NCBI GenBank assembly: GCA_004557855.1
Contig: SFFJ01000005.1
Span: 1-64,000, forward strand
DNA from: Oscillospiraceae bacterium
GTDB taxonomy: Bacteria > Bacillota > Clostridia > Oscillospirales > Ruminococcaceae
Direction of reading: 5' to 3'
Length of the DNA: 64,000 nucleotides
Position numbers and translations under genes: made by a program. Below, piece by piece: positions 34,018-42,629 of this stretch. The stretch's first letter is position 1. The number at the start of each line of letters is the position of its first letter. The notes under the pieces were generated by a model. That model made no database searches, was not told the DNA's origin, and worked only from the letters and a program-made list of their open reading frames with translations.

Positions 34018-34935
34018 ATGAAACTGGAAAAATACCTTGACATCACCCCTGCGCTGCGGGAAGCCCTCAAAAACGGCGAGCCGGTCGTCGCATTGGAAAG
34101 CACGATCTTGAGCCACGGAATGCCCTACCCCGAAAACCTCTCCTTCGCCGCCGAGGTCGAAAAGGAGATCCGGGCCTGCGGCGCCCATCCAGCCACCATG
34201 GCGCTTATCGGCGGAAAAATCAAAGTCGGCCTCTCCCCGGAGGAGCTGGAGATCATGTGCCGCGGTGAAAATGTCGGCAAGGTCTCCCGCCGCGATTTCG
34301 CCACCTATCTCGCCACCGGAAAAACCGGTGCCACCACCGTCGCCACTACCATGATGTGCGCCGACCTTGCGGGCATCCGGGTGTTTGCCACCGGCGGCAT
34401 CGGCGGTGTCCACCGCCACGGCGAGGTCACCATGGATGTCTCTGCCGACCTGCAGGAGCTGGCCCGTACCCCCGTCTCGGTCGTCTGCGCCGGTGCCAAG
34501 CAGATCCTCGATATCGGCAGAACGCTGGAATACCTCGAAACAATGGGCGTCCCCGTCATCGGCAACGGCACCGAGGACTTCCCCGCCTTCTTCTGCAAGA
34601 AAAGCGGCTTCAAGGTCGATTACGCCGCCCAAAGCGAGGAGGAGATCGCCCGCATCATCAAAACCAAGCTGGAGCTCGAAATGCCCGGCGGCGTCCTCAT
34701 CGGCAACCCCATCCCCGATGAATATGCCCTCGATTTCGACTATATGGAAGGCATCATCAATCAGGCGCTGGCGCTGGCCGATGCCGCCCACATCCACGGC
34801 AAGCAGATCACCCCGTTCCTGCTCGCCAAGATCAAGGAGCTGACCGGCGGCGAGTCCTTCGCCTCCAACGTCCAGCTGGCGCTCAATAACGCCCGCTGCG
34901 CTGCCCGCATCGCCGTCGCCCTTGCAAAAATGTAA
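34018..34935 (+). CDS. psuG: Pseudouridine-5'-phosphate glycosidase
   Basis: The 305-residue enzyme is a full-length PsuG: VALESTILSHGMPYPEN, GGKIKVGLSPEELE, GATTVATTMMCADLAGI, VFATGGIGGVHRHGE and GNPIPDEYALD. PsuG cleaves pseudouridine 5'-phosphate to uracil and ribose 5-phosphate. The usual kinase partner PsuK is not adjacent here, so it may be encoded elsewhere or phosphate ester may come from another kinase. AGGAGGAG precedes the ATG. Two hairpin elements follow. Confidence 0.95.
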   Translation: MKLEKYLDITPALREALKNGEPVVALESTILSHGMPYPENLSFAAEVEKEIRACGAHPATMALIGGKIKVGLSPEELEIMCRGENVGKVSRRDFATYLATGKTGATTVATTMMCADLAGIRVFATGGIGGVHRHGEVTMDVSADLQELARTPVSVVCAGAKQILDIGRTLEYLETMGVPVIGNGTEDFPAFFCKKSGFKVDYAAQSEEEIARIIKTKLELEMPGGVLIGNPIPDEYALDFDYMEGIINQALALADAAHIHGKQITPFLLAKIKELTGGESFASNVQLALNNARCAARIAVALAKM

Positions 34936-34962
34936 TCCTACCCCCTGCAGAACCCGGGATAC

Positions 34963-35045
34963 GGGCCGCAGGCCCGGCGCTGCTCCGCAGCGCCGAAGCG
35001 GGCTCCGCCCGCTTGCCCGCCCTTCGGGCGGGCGGCCTGCGGCCC
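34963..35045. repeat. Five-hairpin element, copy E
   Basis: Outer arms GGGCCGCAGGCC/GGCCTGCGGCCC. Inner stems are GGCGCTGC/GCAGCGCC (loop TCC), AAGCGGGC/GCCCGCTT (TCC) and GCCCGCCC/GGGCGGGC (TTC). It lies directly after psuG. Confidence 0.9.
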
Positions 35046-35151
35046 TCCCCCTCCACTTACCATCCCATCCCCGCCAATCCCCCTCCCCGGCCTGCCGGGG
35101 AGTTTTTCTTTGCCCGTTCGCCTCCACCACCCCCTGCAAGCCCCTGGTATA

Positions 35152-35236
35152 CGGCCCGCCGGGCGCCCCGGCTTCGCCGGAGCCGTCGGCCTGCGGCCGC
35201 CGAAACCATCCTTCGGACGGTTTGCCCTGCGGGCCG
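35152..35236. repeat. Five-hairpin element, copy F
   Basis: Outer arms CGGCCCGCCGGGC and GCCCTGCGGGCCG differ by one pair. Inner stems with loops TTC, TGC and TTC; the third (AAACCATCC/GGACGGTTT) has one mismatch. This is the most decayed copy. Confidence 0.8.
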
Positions 35237-35342
35237 CCCCCTTGCAGCCCACCCCCGCCCCCCGCACCAACCCCCAAATTCGCACATAATATACCATGAA
35301 GAATCAACCACAATCCTCCATCTTTTATGCAAAAACAACCCC

Positions 35343-35450
35343 CATTTGTAAACTTTCCGTTAAAAATTGTTGTTTTTTAACCTTTTCGATGCAAAAAATC
35401 GGCCGTAGAGAGGTATTAGTGAGGGGACTTTTCCCCGGCCCCCGCCATCT
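35343..35450 (+). promoter_or_regulatory. Alternative-sigma-like promoter block of the amidase gene
   Basis: TTTTTTAACCTTTTCGATGC runs into a block with TGCAAA (35390-35395), 17 bp, GTATTAG (35413-35419) and then TGAGGGGACTTTTCCC. The block at 54470-54560, before rimI, has the same words at the same 17 bp distance. A short frame MQKIGRREVLVRGLFPG (35389 on) ends overlapping the amidase ATG. It looks like an ECF-type or other non-vegetative promoter. Confidence 0.55.
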
Positions 35451-35471
35451 CACCCCACGAAAGGAGACCCC

Positions 35472-36116
35472 ATGACCCCTAAAATTTATCTTTCTCCGGA
35501 GCGCCGTCCGGCGCCCCACGGCCCCTACTTCGGCTATCCCAATCTCTACGAGCACGATGTGACCACAGCCATCGCCCGAAAAACCGCCGAAGCCCTGAAC
35601 CGCTGCAATTTTATGGTAAAAATCGCTTCCCCCGCGGATGACCTGCGTGCCCGCGTAAGGGAAGCCATTTCCTGGCAGGCCGATTACTACCTGCCCATCC
35701 ACACCAATGCCGCCACCGCCACCCCGAAGGAGGGTACCGCCCGCGGCCCCGAGGTTCTGGCCTACGGCCAAAAGGAGGGAAAAAGCTGGCGTGCCTGCCA
35801 AATGACCTACGAGGAGCTGATGAAAATCTACCCCGCCAAAACCAACCGCGGCGTCCGGCAAAACACCACATTCTACGAAATCAACAGCACCCCCATGCTG
35901 TCGGTCTACCCGGAACTGGCGTTCCACGATAACGGCGCCGATGCCCGCTGGCTGGTGGAAAATCAGCAGCCCATCGCCGAAGCCCTGACCCGCGGCGTCT
36001 GCCGGTGGTTCGGGGTAAGCTACCTCCCCCCGCAAATAGACCCATGGCAGCAAAAATACCTCTCCCTGCGGCAGTCCCTACAGGCCCTGCTGGAAGAATA
36101 CTCTGCACAAATTTAG
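35472..36116 (+). CDS. N-acetylmuramoyl-L-alanine amidase (Amidase_3)
   Basis: The 214-residue protein has zinc-site residues of Amidase_3: His in SPERRPAPHG, Glu in NLYEHDVT and His in LPIHTNAAT, with a catalytic Glu in YPELAFHDN. It has no signal peptide, so it may act in the mother cell or forespore, or be released by lysis. GAAAGGAG precedes the ATG. The promoter block shared with rimI implies condition-dependent expression. Confidence 0.82.
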   Translation: MTPKIYLSPERRPAPHGPYFGYPNLYEHDVTTAIARKTAEALNRCNFMVKIASPADDLRARVREAISWQADYYLPIHTNAATATPKEGTARGPEVLAYGQKEGKSWRACQMTYEELMKIYPAKTNRGVRQNTTFYEINSTPMLSVYPELAFHDNGADARWLVENQQPIAEALTRGVCRWFGVSYLPPQIDPWQQKYLSLRQSLQALLEEYSAQI

Positions 36117-36157
36117 CGGGAAAACTTTATATTTCTCTCTAAAAATTCTCAAATGAA

Positions 36158-36236
36158 TTGACTTTCAAGCAAAAAAGTGCTATTTTTTTCATGTAGAAAC
36201 CCCTAGGGGTTTCATCTTTGCCGGGGGCAAAGATGA
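36158..36236 (+). promoter_or_regulatory. Promoter and structured leader of the beta-helix gene
   Basis: TTGACT (36158-36163), 17 bp, TATTTT (36181-36186). Downstream are the perfect palindrome GAAACCCCTAGGGGTTTC (36196-36213) and a hairpin TCATCTTTGCC/GGCAAAGATGA (36212-36236). The palindrome sits at the expected transcription start and could be an operator. Confidence 0.6.
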
Positions 36237-36291
36237 TCTCTCCGTCGGGGAAAAAATGGGGCACACCCCCGAAGAAAAGAGAGGTATTAAA

Positions 36292-37788
36292 ATGAAAAGG
36301 TTTTTAAGCATTTTGCTGGCGATCCTTATGCTAGCCGTCATGCTGCCGGTGACGGCGCTGGCGGAGGAGGGCGTCCCTACCTGTGTAAATGACGTTTGGC
36401 AGAATGTAACTCCCGCCAATGTGCAGGCACTTCTCGACGGCGAATATGGTCCTATCGATAACATGACCATCGAATTAAGTGCGGGCGACTATAGTAAGAT
36501 CGAGTTTGGCCGTGCCACCAAGTATCCGGGCAGCAACACCGACTATTATATCGGCGGTGTTGCAGAGGAAAACAAGAAAACCTATGAAATGTTCGTTGAA
36601 ATAAAGAAAAGCGGTCAATGGTCGGCTTCAGCTTATTATGTTCGTAATATGAGCAATGTAACCCTAAAGGCCGCACAAGGTGCTACCGTTACCGTTGCAG
36701 GACTTACCGGAGGTTCGGGTCATGTTTACGGTGAATGCCATGACTATGTGCTCGATAAGGCATATACAAGCGGCAGCGCATACTATCTGACGCAAAACTG
36801 GAGCAACATCACCATCGAAGGCATTACTTTCACCGCTCCCGTAGATATTTCGTCTTCCTTGGGAACTACGGTTATTGACGGTGTTGCTTTTAAAAACTGC
36901 GCTTTCAATATCAACAACACCGCATCGGGAAATCAGGCGTTGCGCTATTACAACGAAAACAACGACGGTAATGTTAAGAATCTGACCGTTGAGAGTTGTT
37001 CATTCAAAAATTGCTTCCAGGGTGTTTACACCCAGAAAATCAACGGTGTCACTGTAATAAACAGTTCTTTTGACACAACCGCACACAACGCCATTGCCGT
37101 ACAGTCGGGCAGTGAGCCTGTAAATCATAAGGCTGTTGTGATTACAGGCAATACCTTTGCGAATATCGGTGACCGTATTATCCGTTTCGGTTCAGTTGGT
37201 GCAGATACGCAAATTACCATTAAAAATAATACGGCAACGAACTCCGGCGACAGCAATGGTGAGGTTATCAAAGCCCAGTCCCTTGCAGCAGGTGTAACCT
37301 ACGATATCAGCGGTAATAACTGGGGCGAGAACACAAAATTTGGTAATGGGTTTGAAAACGTAGTTGACGAGCCTATTCCGGAGCCCTCCACCCCCATCAT
37401 CATCTACACCCCCGTCAGCAGCTCGGTGTTCCTCTCCGGTGCCAACCAGACAGTAGCCCCCGGCTCCGCTGCCACCTTCCGCATCGATAAGGAATTCAGC
37501 GAGCTGCAGTCCGTTGCCGTTGACGGCGTAACCCTCGATAAATCCAACTATAAGGCCTGGTCCGGCAGCACCTATGTGGAGCTGACGGCATCCTACATGA
37601 AGACGCTGGCCGTCGGTACCCACACCCTGTCGGTTTACTTCACGGGCGATACCGCCACCACCACCTTCACCATCAGCAAGGACGCCACCAAGAACCCCAC
37701 CACCGGTGCAAACGACTTTGTCGGCATTGCCACTGCCGCTGCTGTAATGGCCCTTCTCGGTTCCGCAGTCATCCTTCGCAAAAAATAA
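36292..37788 (+). CDS. Sortase-anchored parallel beta-helix surface protein
   Basis: A 498-residue secreted protein: signal peptide (MKRFLSILLAILMLAVMLPV...LAEEG), then ~330 residues of right-handed beta-helix repeats with NITIEGITF, VAFKNCAFNINN, LTVESCSFKNC, TVINSSFDT and VVITGNTFANI. An Ig-like/linker region follows (VSSSVFLSGANQTVAPGSAA, a pattern in Clostridial surface proteins). It ends with NPTTG, a hydrophobic helix and RKK, a sortase-type signal. The middle uses more AT-rich codons than both ends, as if a binding region was swapped in. Pectate-lyase-like or adhesin function is possible; no catalytic motif is identified. Confidence 0.85.
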   Translation: MKRFLSILLAILMLAVMLPVTALAEEGVPTCVNDVWQNVTPANVQALLDGEYGPIDNMTIELSAGDYSKIEFGRATKYPGSNTDYYIGGVAEENKKTYEMFVEIKKSGQWSASAYYVRNMSNVTLKAAQGATVTVAGLTGGSGHVYGECHDYVLDKAYTSGSAYYLTQNWSNITIEGITFTAPVDISSSLGTTVIDGVAFKNCAFNINNTASGNQALRYYNENNDGNVKNLTVESCSFKNCFQGVYTQKINGVTVINSSFDTTAHNAIAVQSGSEPVNHKAVVITGNTFANIGDRIIRFGSVGADTQITIKNNTATNSGDSNGEVIKAQSLAAGVTYDISGNNWGENTKFGNGFENVVDEPIPEPSTPIIIYTPVSSSVFLSGANQTVAPGSAATFRIDKEFSELQSVAVDGVTLDKSNYKAWSGSTYVELTASYMKTLAVGTHTLSVYFTGDTATTTFTISKDATKNPTTGANDFVGIATAAAVMALLGSAVILRKK

Positions 37789-37805
37789 TAACCGGTAAGC
37801 AAAGG

Positions 37806-37834
37806 AAAGCCCCCGTCATGGGGGCCTTTCTTTT
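37806..37834 (+). terminator. Terminator of the beta-helix gene
   Basis: AAAGCCCCC/GGGGGCCTTT stem, loop GTCAT, followed by CTTTT. Confidence 0.8.
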
Positions 37835-37887
37835 ACGCACTGTCCATTGTTTCCCCCAAAACATAACCACCCCACCGCACTCCCCGC

Positions 37888-37916
37888 TTTACGGCCCCCG
37901 AAAAATCTGCTACAAT
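37888..37916 (+). promoter_or_regulatory. Promoter of the dus gene
   Basis: TTTACG (37888-37893), 17 bp, TACAAT (37911-37916), about 30 bp before the ATG. Confidence 0.6.
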
Positions 37917-37946
37917 AAGGCGAACCACTGCGAGAGGAGAAACACG

Positions 37947-38921
37947 ATGAAACTGGGAAGCTGGACGCTGCCGCCCTTTGCCATGCTGGCCCCCATGGCC
38001 GGGGTCTCGGACCGGGCCCTGCGGGAGCTGGCGATGCGAGAAGGGGCGGTGGCCTGCGTCGGGGAGATGGTAAGCTGCAAGGGGCTGGTGCAGGGCAGCC
38101 GCAAAAGCGCCGAATTGATGGAGATCGGGGAACGGGAAATGCCCTGTGCCATCCAGCTGTTCAGCGATGAGGCGGAGCCGATGGCCAGAGCCGCCGAGCT
38201 GGCGCAGCAGTATTCACCGGCCTGGCTGGATATCAACATGGGGTGCCCCGCCCCCAAAATAGCCGGGAACCGCAGCGGCAGCGCCCTGATGCTGGACCCG
38301 GATCGGGCCGAAAGCATCATCCGCGCGGTAAAAAAAGCCAGCAGCATCCCGGTCACCGTTAAGTTCCGTAAGGGCTGGGATGACAGCCATATCAACGCCG
38401 TAGAATTTGCAAAAATGGCCGAGGCGGCCGGTGCCGATGCGGTGACGGTCCACGGCAGGACACGGCAGCAAATGTATGCCCCGCCGGTGGATTGGGAGAT
38501 CATACGGCAGGTAAAAAATGCGGTTTCCATCCCGGTCATCGGCAACGGTGATGTGGTAAGCCCCGAAACCGCCAAGGCCCTTTATGAGACCACCGGCTGC
38601 GACCTGGTGATGGTCGGCCGGGGGGCACTGGGGGCGCCGTGGCTGTTCCGGCAGATCCGGCAATACCTGGAAACCGGGGAATACGACCCGACCCCTTCCC
38701 TGGAGCAGCGGATGGAAACGATGGTGGAGCAGATGACTTTGGCCATCGGCTACAAGGGGGAACGGGTGGCCAGCCACGAGGCCAGAAAGCACTGCGGCTG
38801 GTACATCAGCGGGGTGCGGGGGGCAGCGCAGCTGCGCCGCCGTGCCGGAGAGCTGGAAACCCTGGATGACATCAAGCGGCTGGCGGAGGACGTAATAAAG
38901 GCCGCCGGCAAGGACGAATAG
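37947..38921 (+). CDS. dus: tRNA-dihydrouridine synthase
   Basis: The 324-residue FMN enzyme has the Dus markers LAPMAGVSDRALRELA, DINMGCPAPKI (catalytic Cys), VKFRKGWDD, VTVHGRTRQQMY and GNGDVVSPE/MVGRGALGAPW. It reduces uridines in the tRNA D-loop; similarity is to the DusB type. The start at 37947 has GAGAGGAG upstream. Monocistronic; a hairpin element and a binding-protein gene follow. Confidence 0.93.
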   Translation: MKLGSWTLPPFAMLAPMAGVSDRALRELAMREGAVACVGEMVSCKGLVQGSRKSAELMEIGEREMPCAIQLFSDEAEPMARAAELAQQYSPAWLDINMGCPAPKIAGNRSGSALMLDPDRAESIIRAVKKASSIPVTVKFRKGWDDSHINAVEFAKMAEAAGADAVTVHGRTRQQMYAPPVDWEIIRQVKNAVSIPVIGNGDVVSPETAKALYETTGCDLVMVGRGALGAPWLFRQIRQYLETGEYDPTPSLEQRMETMVEQMTLAIGYKGERVASHEARKHCGWYISGVRGAAQLRRRAGELETLDDIKRLAEDVIKAAGKDE

Positions 38922-39040
38922 AGTAGAATTTTAACGGAATAATACAGTTTGTATTACATTTCCGCGGATTTGTGCGAAAAAGCCGCAGGCCGGGGCAGCA
39001 GAAAACAGCCTTTCCCCGAACGGGAGGGTCAGCGGGGAGA

Positions 39041-39129
39041 CGGGCCGCAGGCCGCCCGCCGCCCCCGGCGGCGGGCAAGCGGGCTTCGCCCGCTTCGGCG
39101 ATGCTTCGCATCGCCGGGCCTGCGGCCCG
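39041..39129. repeat. Five-hairpin element, copy G
   Basis: Outer arms CGGGCCGCAGGCC/GGCCTGCGGCCCG. Inner stems are GCCCGCCGCC/GGCGGCGGGC (loop CCC), AAGCGGGC/GCCCGCTT (TTC) and CGGCGATGC/GCATCGCCG (TTC). The second stem is the same as in copy E, set in otherwise different sequence. Confidence 0.9.
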
Positions 39130-39182
39130 AGCCCTGCCCCCTGCAGGAACCCTCCCCCCTGCGGCGTTCATACAAAGTTCAT

Positions 39183-39211
39183 TTGAAATGCGGCCCGAAA
39201 GCGGGTACAAT
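39183..39211 (+). promoter_or_regulatory. Promoter of the binding-protein gene
   Basis: TTGAAA (39183-39188), 17 bp, TACAAT (39206-39211). Confidence 0.6.
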
Positions 39212-39239
39212 AAAGAGAGAAACCAGGAGAGGATGTGCC

Positions 39240-40145
39240 ATGATGAAAAAACTGTTGGCAATCGCTGCGGCAGCGATGCTGCTGCTGACCGCCGCCTGCA
39301 ACCGGCCCCCCGAGGACCCGCAGCCGAAACCCGACCCGGAATACCCGGTAACGGTGGGCAGCGTGACCCTGACCGAAGCCCCCGCTGCGGTGGTCTCCCT
39401 TTCGCCGGGAACGACCGAAATGGTGTATGACTTGGGCTATGGCGACCTGCTGGCCGGGGTGAGCGAATACTGCGCCAACCCGTCATCGGCTGCGGCAAAG
39501 CCCCGGATGGGCAGCGTCTACCAGCCGGAGATGGACAAGATAAAGGCAAGCGGCGCCACGCTGGTGCTTTGCACCGTGCAGCCCACCGAAAGCACCCTGA
39601 CCGGGCTGCAGCAGATGGGGGCGCAGGTGCTGGTCCTGCCCCGGGCCGATACGGTGGAGGGCATCAAGCAGAACTACCGGGCGCTGGGCAGCCTGCTGGC
39701 CGGCAACGTGACCGGCATGGCAGCGGCGGAAGCCGTCGGGCAGGCGATAGACCAAAAGCTGGCGGCGGCAAAAACGGCGCTTTCCGGGCTGGCGGCCGCC
39801 CCCGATGCGACCCTGCTCATTTCCTACCCCTACCGCATGGCGACCGGTGATACCATCGAGGGCAAGCTGCTGGCGGAGGTCGGGTTCCATTGCAGCGGGG
39901 CGGAGTACACCAACTGGCTGTACCCCGAAAGTGAATTGAAGGCGCTGGAGCCGGACGTCATTTTTTGCGCCGATGCAGACGAGGTGGACACCGTAAAGCA
40001 GAGCTATGAATACAGCGTGGTGGCCGCCGTGAAGAACGGCAAGGTAAAGGCCATCGACTTTACGGCGTTCCAAAGCCAAAGCCTGCGGATGTTTGACATG
40101 CTGGCGGAGATGGCGGAATTTGCAGCGGCCATGCCCGCAGAATAA
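39240..40145 (+). CDS. ABC-type substrate-binding lipoprotein, BtuF-like, orphan
   Basis: The 301-residue protein has a lipobox (LTAAC, Cys20) and the BtuF/FecB fold with PAAVVSLSPGTTEMVYDLGYG, PRMGSVYQPEMDKIKA and LEPDVIFCADADEVD. It should bind B12 or another corrinoid or metal chelate. No permease or ATPase is adjacent, so it depends on a transporter elsewhere, maybe that at 23.4-25.3 kb. The first of two ATGs is chosen on spacing from GGAGAGG. Confidence 0.85.
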   Translation: MMKKLLAIAAAAMLLLTAACNRPPEDPQPKPDPEYPVTVGSVTLTEAPAAVVSLSPGTTEMVYDLGYGDLLAGVSEYCANPSSAAAKPRMGSVYQPEMDKIKASGATLVLCTVQPTESTLTGLQQMGAQVLVLPRADTVEGIKQNYRALGSLLAGNVTGMAAAEAVGQAIDQKLAAAKTALSGLAAAPDATLLISYPYRMATGDTIEGKLLAEVGFHCSGAEYTNWLYPESELKALEPDVIFCADADEVDTVKQSYEYSVVAAVKNGKVKAIDFTAFQSQSLRMFDMLAEMAEFAAAMPAE

Positions 40146-40258
40146 CAAACCGGCCGCCGGGGAGGGTGATAACCTGACCGGCGGTACCTTTTGCGAAAAA
40201 GGGTGAATATGGAAGCTGTGTGTGTTATAATGACGGCAACGCAAAAAATACATATCCG

Positions 40259-40289
40259 TTTATAAACTACGCAGAGAGGAGTTTATAAA
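40259..40289 (+). promoter_or_regulatory. Inverted repeat around the ribosome site
   Basis: TTTATAAAC (40259-40267) and GTTTATAAA (40281-40289) flank the Shine-Dalgarno GAGAGGAG, leaving it in the loop; the GTG start follows at once. A stem here could tune translation. A TATAAT at 40226-40231 is the likely -10. Confidence 0.45.
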
Positions 40290-41219
40290 GTGAAACAGGA
40301 AAAGGAAAACAAGGCGGCAGAATACGCCAGAATGGTGGGGAAAACGGTTTCCTCGGTGGCGGGAAAGACGAAGAGCACCATAGAAAAAGCCGGGCAGGCG
40401 GCTGTAACGGCGCTGGATGCTACCGGGGACGGCACGGTCGGGATCGATGACCTGATTATTTTGGGGATGAACACACCGGGGGTGAAGATCGATCGGGAAA
40501 AATTTTTGCGCAGCGAGCTGCAAAAATCCTATCCGAAAAGCATCATTGATGATGCAGTGCAGCGCACGCCGGCCCTGGCGGGAATCCCGAGGGAAATGAC
40601 AGACCGCATTGCAGATGATGTGATCCAGAACGAACGGATAAAGGTTTCCGGCATTTCGGCGGTATTGGGTGCCCCCGGCGGTGCTGCCATGGCGGCAACG
40701 ATCCCGGCGGATATTATCCAATATTACGGCTACACACTGCGGGCGGCGCAGAAGCTGCTGTATTTATACGGCTTTCCCCAAATTGATACAAGCGAGAACG
40801 AACTTGCTTTGGATACCGGGACAATGAACACACTGATTTTGTGTCTGGGCGTGATGTACGGGGTGGGTGGTGCAAATAAGGCCCTGCTGGCGATGACGCA
40901 GGCGCTGGGACGCGGGGTGGAAAGAAAACTGATGAACACCGCAGTGACCAAGGGCGCCATCTATCCCATTGTGAAGAAAACGGCGCAGTGGTTTGGCGTA
41001 AGGATGACCAAAGATGTGTTTGCCGGATTTTTCAAAAAGGCGATCCCCGTGGTGGGAGGACTTGTAGGGGGCGGGCTGACCTATGCTGCCTTTAAGCCCT
41101 GCTGCGAGAAACTGAAAAATACGCTGAAGGACACGATATTAAGCAACCCCGATGCCCACAAAAATGATGAGGCTATCATCATTGAGGCAGAGGAAGTAAA
41201 AAACGCAGAGGAAATTTAA
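40290..41219 (+). CDS. EcsC-like/unknown membrane-associated protein, GTG start
   Basis: A 309-residue protein starting with GTG. It has a charged N-terminus, LDATGDGTVGIDDLIILGMN (an EF-hand/dockerin-like DxDGDGxVxxxD loop), and a hydrophobic central part (PGGAAMAATIPADIIQYYGYTLRAAQKLLYLYG) resembling EcsC-family proteins. The acidic C-terminus is KNDEAIIIEAEEV. Function unknown. The calcium-type loop beside an EcsC-like core is uncommon. A terminator follows. Confidence 0.6.
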   Translation: MKQEKENKAAEYARMVGKTVSSVAGKTKSTIEKAGQAAVTALDATGDGTVGIDDLIILGMNTPGVKIDREKFLRSELQKSYPKSIIDDAVQRTPALAGIPREMTDRIADDVIQNERIKVSGISAVLGAPGGAAMAATIPADIIQYYGYTLRAAQKLLYLYGFPQIDTSENELALDTGTMNTLILCLGVMYGVGGANKALLAMTQALGRGVERKLMNTAVTKGAIYPIVKKTAQWFGVRMTKDVFAGFFKKAIPVVGGLVGGGLTYAAFKPCCEKLKNTLKDTILSNPDAHKNDEAIIIEAEEVKNAEEI

Positions 41220-41241
41220 GCGACAGCGCACAAAACGACAC

Positions 41242-41272
41242 GGCCGCCGGGGACCTTTCCCGGGCGGCCTTT
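41242..41272 (+). terminator. Terminator between 40290 gene and GNAT gene
   Basis: GGCCGCCGGGGA/TCCCGGGCGGCC with loop CCTT, followed by TTT. It leaves only 11 bp before the next ATG. Confidence 0.7.
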
Positions 41273-41283
41273 GGAGAGCGAAG

Positions 41284-41745
41284 ATGAACATTTACAAGGT
41301 GACGGCAGCAGAGGAGAAGAAAACCATTGCGCGGCAGGTGCTGGAGGCGCTGCTGGAATGGTTCGGCATCCCCGAGGCGCGGGAGGAATATATAGCGGCC
41401 GGTGCAGAGCAGACCTTCTTTGCCGCCGAGGAGGCAGGGCGTGTCATCGGCTTTCTTTGCCTGAAGGAAACGGGGCGGGATACGATGGAGCTGGCGGTCA
41501 TGGGCGTTTGCCGGGAGTACCACCGCAAGGGCTGCGGGCGGGCGCTTTTTGCAGCGGCGAAAAGAGAAGCTGCGGCGGCGGGATATTCCTTTTTGCAGGT
41601 GAAAACGGTGCAGATGGGACGATACAAAGAGTACGATGACACCAACCGCTTTTACCAAAGCCTCGGCTTTAAGGAGCTGGAGGTGTTCCCGACCCTGTGG
41701 GACGAGTGGAACCCCTGCCAGATTTATGTGATGGCGATACAATGA
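41284..41745 (+). CDS. GNAT-family acetyltransferase
   Basis: The 153-residue GNAT enzyme has AVMGVCREYHRKGCGRALFAAA (the Q/RxxGxG/A acetyl-CoA loop) and FYQSLGFKELEVFPTLWDEW. The lengthened C-terminus with NPCQIYVMAIQ resembles acetyltransferases of the aminoglycoside/ribosomal type. Substrate unknown. A terminator lies just upstream. Confidence 0.88.
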   Translation: MNIYKVTAAEEKKTIARQVLEALLEWFGIPEAREEYIAAGAEQTFFAAEEAGRVIGFLCLKETGRDTMELAVMGVCREYHRKGCGRALFAAAKREAAAAGYSFLQVKTVQMGRYKEYDDTNRFYQSLGFKELEVFPTLWDEWNPCQIYVMAIQ

Positions 41746-41801
41746 AAAACGATCCGGTGGGATAGCCCATCGGATCATTTTGTTGATGCGGTGATTTGCA
41801 G

Positions 41802-42197
41802 TTATTGCTCCAGCGAGGCGATGTAATTGCGCCAACCGCCGAAGGAGGAGATCTCCTTCATGCCGTGCAGCAGCTCCGGCTCCCCGATGACGCCGAGGAC
41901 GACCTCACCGTCGGAGAGGGTGACCTTGCCGACCGAGAGCCCTTCCGGCTCCTTTACCAGCACCGAGGCCAACCCGGCGGCGGGCACCTGCCACACCTCC
42001 ACTGCAACGCTGACGGCTGCGGGGTCCTCGGGGCTGACCCGCAGCATGGCGGGGTTGTTGTCATTGATGCTCCACAGGCGGTAGCAGGGGGCGGTGGCGG
42101 CTTCCCGCAGGAAGAAGGCGCCGGCATCGAGGAGGTTTTTTTCCAGCGGGAGCCCCCGCATGAGGGTGCCGTTGACGGCGAGTTTGACGTGATCCAT
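41802..42197 (-). CDS. Allophanate hydrolase C-terminal-like protein
   Basis: The 131-residue protein resembles the small GGCT-like domain at the C-terminus of allophanate hydrolase: VNGTLMRGLPLEKNLLDAGA, CYRLWSINDNNPAMLR, PAAGLASVLVKEPEGLSVGK and EISSFGGWRNYIASL. Its proximity to the amidase at 43656 fits: stand-alone copies of the two halves. The start at 42197 has AAGGAG upstream. It may help a nitrogen-scavenging amidase. Confidence 0.75.
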   Translation of the reverse strand: MDHVKLAVNGTLMRGLPLEKNLLDAGAFFLREAATAPCYRLWSINDNNPAMLRVSPEDPAAVSVAVEVWQVPAAGLASVLVKEPEGLSVGKVTLSDGEVVLGVIGEPELLHGMKEISSFGGWRNYIASLEQ

Positions 42198-42223
42198 GGT
42201 GTTCTCCTTTTGATTTATGGTGG

Positions 42224-42613
42224 TTAGTTTAATTCCCAAAATTTTCTTTGCACGCCATAGGTTCCCTTATCATTTGCAGTGAAACCCAGCAGTTCACAAT
42301 ACCGTTTATATTCCTGCTCCAAACGGGGGCTGACGGTCAGCGGCTGCCCCAGCACTTTAGTGATGGCGGGCGTGGTGACCCGACCGTCCTTTTTGGAATT
42401 ATTCAAGTGGTGATCCATGCAATTACCGGCGTAGCCGATAAACCGGCTGGGATAGAACCGGTAGCCGTTTTCCGCTTTTACGGCAATAAAACAAATGCCT
42501 TTTTTGATTAGATCCAGCGCAAAGGAATACTCACTATCGCATTTTTCCTCCAGATAACGGTCGAGGGTGAGCATGTTCTGCCGGATTTCCGCCAAGGTCT
42601 GTACACAGCGCAT
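42224..42613 (-). CDS. Uncharacterised 129-aa protein
   Basis: The protein has FYPSRFIGYAGNCMDHHLNN near residue 52 and ends QRKFWEL. The SRFIGY-x-N segment recalls a module in some restriction or nuclease-associated proteins, but I cannot name the family. Three close cysteine/histidine positions (NCMDHH) may hold a metal. It starts 16 bp after the membrane-protein gene, so the three minus-strand genes 43205-41802 may be one operon. Confidence 0.5.
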   Translation of the reverse strand: MRCVQTLAEIRQNMLTLDRYLEEKCDSEYSFALDLIKKGICFIAVKAENGYRFYPSRFIGYAGNCMDHHLNNSKKDGRVTTPAITKVLGQPLTVSPRLEQEYKRYCELLGFTANDKGTYGVQRKFWELN

Positions 42614-42629
42614 TTTACCCCTCCTATCC

